The notes under the pieces are model-generated. The model saw nothing but the letters and a program-made list of their open reading frames with translations. It ran no database searches and was not told the DNA's origin. From JBCCEJ01 sp039030335 (GTDB taxonomy: Bacteria; Pseudomonadota; Gammaproteobacteria; HK1), in contig JBCCEJ010000003.1 in the NCBI GenBank assembly GCA_039030335.1, positions 62,001 through 126,000 on the forward strand: DNA of 64,000 bases, written 5' to 3'. Every line of letters begins with the position of its first letter. The stretch's first letter is position 1. The position numbers and the translations under genes were made by a program. Positions 9,755 to 18,227 of the stretch are shown here, one piece after another.

Positions 9755-10236
9755 AGCCTTGTTGGGAACGTGGATTTACGTTGATAGAACTGATGATCGT
9801 CGTCGCGATCATCGGCATTCTCGCTTCGGTCGCCATTCCGCAGTATCAGGTCTACACGGTGCGTGCCAAGCTCGCTGAGGGATTTACGATCGCATCGGGA
9901 GTGCAGCAAAGCATCAACGAGTTTTACGTGCACCATCGGACTTTTCCGACCGACAACGACGCGGCCGGGGTACCGGCGGCAAAATATTTGCTCGGGCATC
10001 ACGTAAAGAGTCTGGAGGTCGACGGCGGCGCGCTTCACATCGCGTTTCGCAAGGACGTGCTGCCAGGCAACGATTCCCCGGTTCTGACGATTCGGCCGCT
10101 CGTAGTTACCGGCAGCCCGGAAAGTCCGATCGCCTGGCTTTGTGCGGAGCAGAAGATTCCTGCAGGTATGCAGCCGGTTGGTCAGGACCGCACGACCATT
10201 ACGTCTCGCAATCTGCCGACGAGCTGCCGCGGGTAA
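9751..10236 (+). CDS. Type IV pilin (PilA-like)
   Basis: A 161-residue protein starting at the ATG that overlaps the preceding stop. The N-terminus has a canonical prepilin site, RGFTLIELMIVVAIIGIL, with Gly at -1 and Glu at +5, followed by ASVAIPQYQVYTVRAKLAEGF. Two Cys residues near the end (AWLCAEQ and PTSCRG) can form the pilin C-terminal disulphide loop. It should be processed by a prepilin peptidase encoded elsewhere. With the preceding two genes it forms a small pilus module. Confidence 0.9.
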   Translation: MKPCWERGFTLIELMIVVAIIGILASVAIPQYQVYTVRAKLAEGFTIASGVQQSINEFYVHHRTFPTDNDAAGVPAAKYLLGHHVKSLEVDGGALHIAFRKDVLPGNDSPVLTIRPLVVTGSPESPIAWLCAEQKIPAGMQPVGQDRTTITSRNLPTSCRG

Positions 10237-10300
10237 GGCCTCCGCAAGAGACTGCAACGGCAGGTCGCCAGCGCTTCGGCGGGGCTCGTCCACGCTCCGC

Positions 10301-11470
10301 TCAGCGGGCTCGTTTGCGCGTCTCCAGCCAGTCGATAGCGACCCCTGCAAGCAGTCCCCAGAAAGCGCCGGAAATTCCCAACAGCGAAATTCCCGATGCG
10401 GCGAACAGGAACGTGACGGCCGCGGAGCCGCGTTCGGCGGGCTGCTCGAAAGCTGCGAATGCGGCGCCTGAAAAGGCGCCGATCAACGCGAGGCCCGCGA
10501 CGGCTTTTATGAGGATGACGGGTCCCAACGCGACAAAGCCGATCAGGACACCGGACCCGAGACCCATGATCGCCAGGGCGATGCCGTTGCTGATGCCCGC
10601 CCAGTAGCGCCGATCGGGGTCGGGATGTGCGTCTTCGCCCGCACAGATCGCCGCGGTTAGCGCGGCGAGGTTGACAGCGTGACCTCCCAACGGCGCCGAC
10701 AGAAGCGTGAAGATGCCGGAGGTTGCGATCCAGCGCCCGGCACGCTGAGTCGGGAAACCGAAGCTGCTGATAACGGCCGCGCCAGCGACGTTCTGCGACG
10801 CCATCGTGATCAGAAAAAGCGGCACACCGATGCCGAGGATCGCATCGGCACTGAATACGGGCTCAACGAACTCGAACGACATCGACCAAACCATCACCTC
10901 TGCGGTATCCGCAGCTCGTTGAAACCACACGATCGCGACGTAGGCGAGCAGTGCGGCAGGGACGGCTGCGAGTCGGTGCCAGAGACCACCGGCTACCCAG
11001 GCAACAAGAACTGTGAGGCCGGTCGCCGGATCGTCACCGATCGCTTCCAGCGGCGCGACGCAAAGTGCCAGCAAAACCCCGGCCAGCATGGCGTTTGCGA
11101 TGTGTCTGGGGATCCTGGCCACCGCTCGTGCCAGCGGCGGCCACAGGCCAGCCAGCACGAAACCGATACCGGCACAGATGAACGCGCCGACGGCTTCGGG
11201 GAAACCGCCGTTCACGTTACCGATGGTGACCAGAAAGGCTGCACCCGGCGTCGACCATGCGACCGCGACTGGAAGGCGGTAGCGCACGCTGAGCGTCAAG
11301 CCGCAAAGGCCTGCGGCTACGGCAACGGCGAGCATGCCCAGTGCGGCCTGTTCGGCTGTCGCTCCCGCTGCCCGGAGACCTTGAACGACGACGGCGAAAG
11401 ACCCGAAGAAGCCGACGAATGCCGCCACTACGCCAGCGAAGACAGCCTGAGCCGAGAACTGCGCGTACAT
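10301..11470 (-). CDS. benE: BenE-family benzoate/H+ symporter-like transporter
   Basis: A 389-residue, strongly hydrophobic protein with about 12 predicted membrane helices. It matches the BenE family in GFFGSFAVVVQGL near the N-terminus, AWSTPGAAFLVTIG, IPRHIANAMLAGVLL, and GIGVPLFLITMASQNVAGAAV with GHAVNLAALTAAICAGEDAHPDP. The family is linked to uptake of benzoate-like aromatic acids. No benzoate catabolic genes are in the window, so the substrate is uncertain. It is convergent with the pilin gene and follows glgC on the same strand with a 63-base gap. Confidence 0.88.
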   Translation of the reverse strand: MYAQFSAQAVFAGVVAAFVGFFGSFAVVVQGLRAAGATAEQAALGMLAVAVAAGLCGLTLSVRYRLPVAVAWSTPGAAFLVTIGNVNGGFPEAVGAFICAGIGFVLAGLWPPLARAVARIPRHIANAMLAGVLLALCVAPLEAIGDDPATGLTVLVAWVAGGLWHRLAAVPAALLAYVAIVWFQRAADTAEVMVWSMSFEFVEPVFSADAILGIGVPLFLITMASQNVAGAAVISSFGFPTQRAGRWIATSGIFTLLSAPLGGHAVNLAALTAAICAGEDAHPDPDRRYWAGISNGIALAIMGLGSGVLIGFVALGPVILIKAVAGLALIGAFSGAAFAAFEQPAERGSAAVTFLFAASGISLLGISGAFWGLLAGVAIDWLETRKRAR

Positions 11471-11533
11471 CGTTACCCGGGCGGCGGCGTGGATGCGCGT
11501 ATGCTCATCTGGAACCGGTCGGCGTCCGCTGGG

Positions 11534-12757
11534 CTATGGCTGGAACTGATAGCTCTTGGGAATGACGACGACGCCGCCCTCGGATACGTGGAAGCGTTCG
11601 CGATCGGCGGCCTGGCTCACGCCAACCTCGAATCCGGCCGGTATGCACACATCTTTATCGACAATGCAGTTGCGCAGGTTCGCGCCTGGCCCTACCTGCG
11701 TACCTTCGAACAGTATCGAGTTCTCAACCACTGCGCCATCCATGACCTTGACCGTCGGAAAAAGCACGGAGCGCGACACACGGGCGCCGCTGATCATGAC
11801 GCCGTTTGCTACGAGCGAGTTGACGCACACACCTTCGTTGCCGCTGACGCCTGACGTCGTACGGGCCGGTGGATGCTGCGGGGCGTCGGAGCGGATTTCC
11901 CAACCCAGCTGATAGAGGTCGAGCGGCGGAATCGGTTGCAGGAGATCCATCGTCGCGCCGAAATACCCGTCGATGGTACCGACGTCACGCCAATAGCGGT
12001 CGGGCGAAACGCGGCCCGAGGGACCACCGAACCGGTAGCTGTTGACCGGGCCCCGGGTCAGCATCATCGGGATGATATCGGCCCCGAAGTCATGCGATGA
12101 GCTGGTTGTATCGTGGTCCGCGTGCAGCGCTTCGCGCAGAGCGTCGATACTGAACACATAGATCCCCATCGAGACGAGCGCTTCATCCGGGCGGTCGGGA
12201 ATTGGTGCCGGGTTGTCCGGTTTCTCCTGAAAGTACTCGATCCGCCCGTCTGCGTTGACCTGGGCCACGCCGAACCGACTGGCTTCGTGCAGCGGAGCTG
12301 GCATGCAGGCCACCGTCAGATCGCAGCCGCTGTCGTGATGCTCGGTCAGCATGGCCGCATAGTCCATCCGGTAGATGTGGTCGCCCGCCAGCACGAGCAC
12401 GTACTTCGCGCCGCTACGTTCGGCCAGGTACCAGTTCTGGAAGACGGCATTCGCCGTGCCCTGGTACCACGCGTCGTCGACGCGCATCTGGGGCGGCACG
12501 GCCGTGACGTACTCGCCGAGTTGCGGGTTGAATATCGACCACCCATCACGCAGGTGCTTGTGCAGGGAATGCGACTTGTACTGCGTGAGCACGAGGATGC
12601 GCCGCATGCCGGAATGCAGGCAGTTGCTGAGTACGAAGTCGATTATCCGGTAACGCCCGCCGAAGGGCACTGCCGGTTTGGCCCGGTCCCTCGTCAGGGG
12701 TTGGAGTCTGGAGCCTTCACCGCCGGCCAGGATCAGCGTGAGCGTCTCGTCGCCCAT
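11534..12757 (-). CDS. glgC: Glucose-1-phosphate adenylyltransferase
   Basis: A 407-residue protein, the usual length for bacterial GlgC. The N-terminal nucleotidyltransferase domain carries GGEGSRLQPLTRDRAKPAVPFGG and GGRYRIIDFVLSNC; the middle has VLVLAGDHIYRMDY; and the C-terminal left-handed beta-helix starts near EGVCVNSLVANGVMISGA. It makes ADP-glucose from ATP and glucose-1-phosphate for glycogen synthesis. No other glycogen gene is adjacent, so it stands alone here. Confidence 0.96.
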   Translation of the reverse strand: MGDETLTLILAGGEGSRLQPLTRDRAKPAVPFGGRYRIIDFVLSNCLHSGMRRILVLTQYKSHSLHKHLRDGWSIFNPQLGEYVTAVPPQMRVDDAWYQGTANAVFQNWYLAERSGAKYVLVLAGDHIYRMDYAAMLTEHHDSGCDLTVACMPAPLHEASRFGVAQVNADGRIEYFQEKPDNPAPIPDRPDEALVSMGIYVFSIDALREALHADHDTTSSSHDFGADIIPMMLTRGPVNSYRFGGPSGRVSPDRYWRDVGTIDGYFGATMDLLQPIPPLDLYQLGWEIRSDAPQHPPARTTSGVSGNEGVCVNSLVANGVMISGARVSRSVLFPTVKVMDGAVVENSILFEGTQVGPGANLRNCIVDKDVCIPAGFEVGVSQAADRERFHVSEGGVVVIPKSYQFQP

Positions 12758-13171
12758 CGGTCAAAAGTACTCCAAGTTTGCGGGCACGCTGGCCTTTTGT
12801 AGCCGGCTGAGATCGCTCGACGATACCCCACCTGCACGCGTCACCCTCTGCGCATGGTTGAAAGTCTAGCGCCCGAAGCGGGTCCGCGCGCACCTCCAGA
12901 GCATCAGCCATCCGCGACGACGGCACGGTCTGCCCGTAGCGTGAGGTCTGGCAGTTGCCCGTTCGCCTGGCTCGGAGCATACCTCTCAGGCTCACGCTCC
13001 GCGCGTTGATGCACCCCGGTGCGCGCAGTTCGTGTGAATCGGATTCCAATGATAGGGGCCGATCCCGGCAACCTGGCTGTCTGCCGTGAGCGGTCCATTG
13101 ATCTCGCCGCGCGGATCGCGTGAACTGCTATGGTTGGTGCCATGGCGCCTGGTATCTGTTGAGGCAATCCA
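12758..13171. other. Intergenic region, glgC to secreted hypothetical
   Basis: About 414 bases between two divergent genes, so promoters for both should lie here. I found no convincing -10/-35 pair, repeat or RNA gene. A weak ribosome-binding match (GAGG at 13161-13164) is placed seven bases before the TTG start at 13172. Confidence 0.4.
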
Positions 13172-13660
13172 TTGAGGAGCAATTCGTTACGCGGCGAGCA
13201 CATCGTGCGCGCACGACGCCGGTTCCTCGGGACGTGTGCTGGCCTGACCTTCGCGTTGACAGGCGTTGCGCCCGCGTCAGATGGAAACTATCGGCCGCCC
13301 ACCAGCCGCGAAGATTTTCAGATCCAGTTCCGCCACGCGTTTGCCAATCACGACTACGCGACCACCGCGGCATTGTTTTACTGGCGCGGCGTACCGGCGC
13401 GCAGCCGCAGTGTCATCGTCAGCATGATAGAGCGCGACCTGCGCAGCCGGCTTATCCGTACCGCCTGGCTGCCTCCCCCGCCCGTGGCTGAAACGGGACG
13501 TGGCTTCTCCGCAACGCGGTCGAATCTGACCGTGATCGCCCGGTTCGCCGCACAGTTCGTCAATCTGCGTGGTCGCCGCTACGTATCCGTGCACAATATC
13601 GGAGTGCATGAAGGCGTGTTCTACATCGCACTGTTGGAGCGGGTACCGAGCGCCGCGTGA
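13172..13660 (+). CDS. Exported hypothetical protein (Tat-like signal)
   Basis: A 162-residue protein of unknown function. The N-terminus contains RARRRFLGTCAGLTFALTG, with a twin-arginine-like R-R-x-F-L pattern and a hydrophobic core ending near APASDG, so export is likely. The mature part (NYRPPTSREDFQIQFRHAFANHDY) shows no recognised domain. The TTG start at 13172 is backed by GAGG seven bases upstream; an alternative GTG at 13205 would give a more typical signal peptide length. It is convergent with the alpha/beta hydrolase, 19 bases away. Confidence 0.55.
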   Translation: MRSNSLRGEHIVRARRRFLGTCAGLTFALTGVAPASDGNYRPPTSREDFQIQFRHAFANHDYATTAALFYWRGVPARSRSVIVSMIERDLRSRLIRTAWLPPPPVAETGRGFSATRSNLTVIARFAAQFVNLRGRRYVSVHNIGVHEGVFYIALLERVPSAA

Positions 13661-13679
13661 ATCTGGGCGCTGTCCGGCC

Positions 13680-14498
13680 TCAGCTGTACCTTTCCAAATG
13701 CCGTGCGATCTGCGCCGCTGATAGTTCCGGGGTTTGCAGCAGGCACAAATGATCGGTATCGGGCAGCGTGAACCAGTCGCAGTCCGGGAGGTTATCGTGC
13801 AGGACGGTCGCGCAGTCTTTGAATACCTGCATTTCGCGATCGCCTACCAACAGCAGCGTTGGTGTCGGCACGTCGCGTAATGGCTCCGGCGTTTGTTCCG
13901 GCTGCATCAGCCGCATCATCCCGAACCCGTTAAGCTCCTGCCAGCTGTGCTCGCGCACCAGCGTTCCGAGGGACTCCTTGAGCGCTGGCAATTCGTCGAT
14001 GCCGCGCCAGGCGCGGCATCCCATCCAGGTCTGCACCAGCTCTTCCCGGTCGCCACCCTGGTGGTACAACATGAAGAGTTTCTGATACACAGGCGCAACT
14101 TCGGGGTCTTGCGGCATACCGGCGAGCGTCGGCCCGGCGAGCACCAGAGAGCGCAGTTTGGGCTCGATTTCCACGGCGAGCTGAGTAGCCATGGCCGTTC
14201 CGAAGGAAAGTGCCACGACATGTTCGATATGGTGCTCTACGCATACGTCCGCGAGTCGCTGCCCGATCTGCCTGAGATCGCGGAAATCGTCGACCGGGTT
14301 CGAACGGCCGTGGCCAGGCAGGTCCAGCCCGATATGATGCCAGCCCGGCAGCAGGCTCCACATGGTCTCCCACGAGCGCGAGTCGAGCGTATAGCCGTGC
14401 AGCCACAACACCTTCGTTTGACCCATACCCGTTTCCAGGCCGCCGAAATGTTCGCTCAACCGGACCGCTGTCGCTTCGACTCTTGTCACGCTCTGCAC
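13680..14498 (-). CDS. Alpha/beta hydrolase, last gene of the RiPP operon
   Basis: A 272-residue protein from the GTG at 14498, which follows the SagB stop by five bases and has GGAGG about ten bases upstream; the longer frame running into SagB is not needed. The fold is recognisable from WLHGYTLDSRSWETMW (oxyanion loop), HIGLDLPGHGRS, and the nucleophile elbow VVALSFGTAMA, an A-x-S-x-G variant of G-x-S-x-G. The likely acid and His are in LLLVGDREMQ and DTDHLCLL. Tight linkage puts it in azole-peptide maturation. Thioesterase, esterase or peptidase action on the peptide is possible, but its substrate cannot be read from sequence. Confidence 0.8.
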   Translation of the reverse strand: MQSVTRVEATAVRLSEHFGGLETGMGQTKVLWLHGYTLDSRSWETMWSLLPGWHHIGLDLPGHGRSNPVDDFRDLRQIGQRLADVCVEHHIEHVVALSFGTAMATQLAVEIEPKLRSLVLAGPTLAGMPQDPEVAPVYQKLFMLYHQGGDREELVQTWMGCRAWRGIDELPALKESLGTLVREHSWQELNGFGMMRLMQPEQTPEPLRDVPTPTLLLVGDREMQVFKDCATVLHDNLPDCDWFTLPDTDHLCLLQTPELSAAQIARHLERYS

Positions 14499-14503
14499 CG
14501 GCT

Positions 14504-15934
14504 TCAATCCGCCTCCGGTGGTCTGGAAGTCAGGATGAACTCGCCGACCGTGGTCTCTTCGTAGTAGTTCAGTCCGGTGATCTGGTTGAAGAGGTCGGCG
14601 TGCCCGCCCCCGAGCGCACACGGGCTCAGGTTCATCGCCGTCGCAACCAGATAGAACGTCTGGTACAGCGCACCGACGTTCTTCAGGATCACCGCATAGG
14701 TCATCGACTGATACTTGATCTGGATGCGCTGGAAGCGAGCGGTCACCAGGAGCAACACCTGTGGCGGTGCATCAAGGCGTGCCGTGATGCCGCCCAGCTG
14801 AGCCAACATGCCCGTGAGCGGACTCGGTTCGCTGGCTTTCGACAGCAGGTGTTCGCGCGCATTGTAGTGGTACAAGCCGTTGGCGAGGCCGGTACAGTTC
14901 GACACCAGCGGGTAGATGTCGAGTTCGTGTATCGCGCCTCCTCCCGGCGAGGGTCGCCAGCTCACGCCGGCGTCTTCAGCCAGACCTTTGATGCGTGCGG
15001 TCCGATAAAGGAATTCGCCAAGCTGTTCGACCGTGATCGGCGGGTCCCCCTGGTCACGCAGCGACTGTCGTCCTTCCAGCACTTCGGTGAAGCTGAGGTC
15101 ACTCGTCTTCAACGCATCCAGATCTGGCGTATAGAGTTCGACCACCTCTTCGGAAAGCCGGGGCTTGACGGGGGGCGGTGCTTCGAAACGGTCCATGAAC
15201 GGGAACGTGCCACCGTACGGGTCGGCATGGCGCCCGAGGCGCGCGCGTGCGTGAAACACGAGGTCGTGAAACTCCCACTGCGCCATCACCGGGTCTTGCG
15301 CCTCCGGTTCCGCGTTCCCGTCGTCGCTCGTCACCAACGCATTGGCATTGACCAGCAGTGTCAGAAACGCACCGATGCCATCTTCGCCGAGATCCGGAAA
15401 GGCGGCGGCGAGCTCGGCTGACGTGTGCGGTCGGCTGAGCGCATTCACCACGCTGCACATGCGCGAGTCGTGAATGCGGATCCGCGCATATCCCGTCGGG
15501 CATTCGAGTACCAGGCCGCCGTCGAGTGCGCGCAGCAGTGCGAACTTCGAGAGGACGTAAGCGCTCTCTGCGTCCACGGCTCCTTCTTTGAAATGGAAAT
15601 ACGCGCAGCGCGGCTCGATGGTCGCGAGGGGGGTCTCGTCGCCGACTGCAGAAAAGCACAGCAAGGCGTTGCGGCCGGCTGTCTGCAGGTAGTGGTTGAT
15701 CTTCGCAATCCCGCCAGGGCCGTCGCTTTGCATGGCCTGTCCGATCAGGCCCGGGACAGTGGCCATGCCACCTTGCAAAGAACGCAGCAAGGCGGCGAGC
15801 GTTGGCGTGACCTGTTTCAGCCGCACGAGCCCACGATGAGCCTGCGGCGGCATTTCCAGGACCAGCAGACCCTCGTCTTCGCCGTCTTTGATATTGAGAT
15901 CGTCGATCAGGCTGAGCTGTAGCGAAAATTCCAT
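14504..15934 (-). CDS. SagB-type azoline dehydrogenase
   Basis: A 476-residue protein. The C-terminal half (about 260-470) is a flavin-dependent nitroreductase-fold SagB/ThcOx domain: LGEFLYRTARIKG, SWRPSPGGGAIHELDIYPLV, GLYHYNAREHLL, YQSMTYAVILKNVGALYQTFYLVATAMNLSPCALGGG and VGEFILTSRP. The N-terminal half is a helical domain of the sort found before TOMM dehydrogenases. The family uses FMN to oxidise thiazolines and oxazolines made by YcaO enzymes to aromatic azoles. It starts 16 bases after the YcaO stop, in the same operon, so final azoles rather than azolines are expected in the product. Confidence 0.92.
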   Translation of the reverse strand: MEFSLQLSLIDDLNIKDGEDEGLLVLEMPPQAHRGLVRLKQVTPTLAALLRSLQGGMATVPGLIGQAMQSDGPGGIAKINHYLQTAGRNALLCFSAVGDETPLATIEPRCAYFHFKEGAVDAESAYVLSKFALLRALDGGLVLECPTGYARIRIHDSRMCSVVNALSRPHTSAELAAAFPDLGEDGIGAFLTLLVNANALVTSDDGNAEPEAQDPVMAQWEFHDLVFHARARLGRHADPYGGTFPFMDRFEAPPPVKPRLSEEVVELYTPDLDALKTSDLSFTEVLEGRQSLRDQGDPPITVEQLGEFLYRTARIKGLAEDAGVSWRPSPGGGAIHELDIYPLVSNCTGLANGLYHYNAREHLLSKASEPSPLTGMLAQLGGITARLDAPPQVLLLVTARFQRIQIKYQSMTYAVILKNVGALYQTFYLVATAMNLSPCALGGGHADLFNQITGLNYYEETTVGEFILTSRPPEAD

Positions 15935-15950
15935 GAAGTGTTCCGTGAGT

Positions 15951-18212
15951 TCAGACGAAGCAGGAGATCGGGTTCAGTTCCGTTTCGGCATTGGCAGTAG
16001 CCTGCCAACCGAGGGTCACCGGCACATCGTAGAGCCGTCCGGGCGCGAGACGCCGCCAGAAGTGGCGCATACCGGGTACGATGACTTTGGCGACCGGCAG
16101 CCCGACGTCCGGACGCGTCTGATCGAGAACGAGCACATCCAGCCCCTGTTTGCCGGCGAGCTTCACGCAGGTTTCTACGTCTTGTTGCACATCATCTGAT
16201 GCCAGGTTCTGGAAGTCGCTGAGAGTACGCGTCGGCAGGTTCGCGTCGGGCAGCAGGTACGGCTGATTAGCGTATGTCGCGCTCTTCCACCAGTCGATTG
16301 TCTCGCCCGGATTGAGCTGGTAGATGGTGCTGCCATCGGCCGCTGAGAGACGCAGCGCAGGCAGGTACTGATTTGCCTCGCCAAGCGCGCGTAACATCGC
16401 GGACATTGGATCCAGGTGTGCGCTGAAGCCGAGCAGGATGTCCTCGACTGCCCGGTCCAGGCGCCGCGACACAACCGCAAATGCCGGAATGCCAAGGTCC
16501 GCGGTGATGTCGAGAACGTGCAGGTCGCGGCTCAGCGTGCGCTGGTAATAAACCACCATTTCGCGCCAGTACGGCAGGTCGAAACTGTCGACGTCGACGC
16601 GTGGCCGCTGACAGCGGTTGTACCACCATAGCGCCACCGAATCTCTTTCTGTGAGCTCCAGAAACCCTTGTACGATGGCTTCCTCCAGCGTGTTGCCGGC
16701 GGCCGAGCCGTTACTGTCACATTTGCAGAAGAAATGTCCTGGATCGCGATATCCGTAGTAGCAATACGCGCTCGGTACGTACGCAGTGCGCTCGTGCGTT
16801 AACGACCAGACCGGCGTCCAACCGATATCCGCCTCTTCATCCAGCCGCTCCGGCACGTAGTGGTGGTCGCCAGCGCCGTTGGCGTTGAATTCTTCGCGGC
16901 CCTCGTACTGCGCATCGCTGAACAGTGCGATCTCGTTGATGTGCACCGCGCTGTCGCTGAGTTCGGCGTAGCTTCCGCGCACCAGGGCCTCGTCGCCCCA
17001 GTAAACACCTGAATACCGTTCAATGGACTCGCAAAGCGCACTGGTCTTGGCTTGCAGCTCCGTTGTGCCCTTGCCTCCGCTGCGCGCGATCGCATTTACG
17101 CGAAGCAGGTTCATATCATCGCCGAGCATCGGAAAATAATGTCCCGCAACAAAGTTGTGGGTAGCACCGAATTCGCTCGACTCTCGGGTTTGCAGCGAGC
17201 TGACGATTCCGGTGATCGGGCTGATGTGGTGTTTGTAACTCTCGAAGGTCTGCTCCGTCGTGGCCGTACGGTTGTCACCGTCGTTCACCTTCGGCGCGGT
17301 CTGCAGCACCAGTGGTTGTGCTTCCGCGCAAGGCGACGCGGGCTCGGCACCGCAGACGCTGCACTGTGGTCGTTTTACGAGTACGTGCTCTTCGATCTGC
17401 AACGAGTGGATGTCGAGCGTCACGAGCTGGCCCTTGAGGCTCGACTGATCCGGCAAGACGAGCGAGCGGGCGATCTCGGTGGCTGTCAGATCCAGTCCAG
17501 CGCGGGTTGCGGCGCCCAACCGGGCTTTTGCGAACGCGAACTCCGTGTTCTCGCCATTCTTGTTGCGAATGTAGCGCTGGGCCTGGCGGTTGGCGTCCAG
17601 GCGTTGCTCCAGACATGCCCAGCAACCCGTTTCGCCCGGGACGACCATCGGGCCGACCCATAGCACCATGCCGACGGGTTTGCAGATGAGCCACGTCGAC
17701 TGCCTTGCGTTGGCTTCGCGATTCCACTTCGCCAGGCGCGGATCCAGATAGTCGTCGACCAGCACCAGGGCCGTATCGGCGTCTTTGGAGACGCTGATTC
17801 CGGCACCCGCCAGTGACGCTACGACTTCATCATCGTCGACATCCGTCAGGTTCATAACCTTAAGCTCTGCCGCGTCGAGCGTCGTTGTGGCCTGGTGGCC
17901 GTTCACGCGAAAATATTCCCAGAAGGCGGCATGCTCGCCTTCATCCCCGGCATCAGCGTCCACGAGGCAACCACGGCGCAACAACCGCATCAGGGAAGTA
18001 AACACCTCCTGAGGCGCGAGATCGGTGCCGATCGCGGCCATGATGGCTTCCATGTCGTGATGGCCGTCCAGCAGCGGCGCGAGCTTGATGAAAGCCTGGC
18101 CTTCGAAGATGTAATGACGGTGTTCGTCCAGCAAAAACAGTGCCTGCGGAGGCACGGCCTGGACGACCAGAGAACGCCTGAAGCGCGGCAAGCGCGGCAT
18201 CGAGAAGCTCAC
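15951..18212 (-). CDS. Fused TOMM cyclodehydratase (YcaO), paralogue A
   Basis: A 753-residue protein. Residues 1-90 resemble a leader-binding winged helix (FLLDEHRHYIFEG, IKLAPLLDG). Residues 120-290 resemble a ThiF/E1-like ocin domain with zinc-type Cys pairs CWAC (197-200) and CSVC (284-287). Residues 325-753 form the YcaO domain with ATP-site motifs SALCESIER (391-399), NGSAAGNTLEEA (501-512) and ELTERD. The family uses ATP to cyclise Cys/Ser/Thr with the preceding amide. The C-terminus is LNPISCFV rather than the usual proline-rich PxPxP end. It lies 15 bases after its paralogue's stop, and the two proteins align along their whole length. Confidence 0.93.
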   Translation of the reverse strand: MSFSMPRLPRFRRSLVVQAVPPQALFLLDEHRHYIFEGQAFIKLAPLLDGHHDMEAIMAAIGTDLAPQEVFTSLMRLLRRGCLVDADAGDEGEHAAFWEYFRVNGHQATTTLDAAELKVMNLTDVDDDEVVASLAGAGISVSKDADTALVLVDDYLDPRLAKWNREANARQSTWLICKPVGMVLWVGPMVVPGETGCWACLEQRLDANRQAQRYIRNKNGENTEFAFAKARLGAATRAGLDLTATEIARSLVLPDQSSLKGQLVTLDIHSLQIEEHVLVKRPQCSVCGAEPASPCAEAQPLVLQTAPKVNDGDNRTATTEQTFESYKHHISPITGIVSSLQTRESSEFGATHNFVAGHYFPMLGDDMNLLRVNAIARSGGKGTTELQAKTSALCESIERYSGVYWGDEALVRGSYAELSDSAVHINEIALFSDAQYEGREEFNANGAGDHHYVPERLDEEADIGWTPVWSLTHERTAYVPSAYCYYGYRDPGHFFCKCDSNGSAAGNTLEEAIVQGFLELTERDSVALWWYNRCQRPRVDVDSFDLPYWREMVVYYQRTLSRDLHVLDITADLGIPAFAVVSRRLDRAVEDILLGFSAHLDPMSAMLRALGEANQYLPALRLSAADGSTIYQLNPGETIDWWKSATYANQPYLLPDANLPTRTLSDFQNLASDDVQQDVETCVKLAGKQGLDVLVLDQTRPDVGLPVAKVIVPGMRHFWRRLAPGRLYDVPVTLGWQATANAETELNPISCFV

Positions 18213-18227
18213 GTTCGGCTTCCTTTC

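Noticed and set aside
10679..11854. 391-codon plus-strand frame across benE and glgC
   Set aside because: It lies antisense to two well-supported genes and reads as Arg/His/Asp-rich noise.
14499..14621. N-terminal extension of the alpha/beta hydrolase into SagB
   Set aside because: The extension overlaps SagB coding sequence, is not hydrolase-like, and a GTG with GGAGG exists at 14498.
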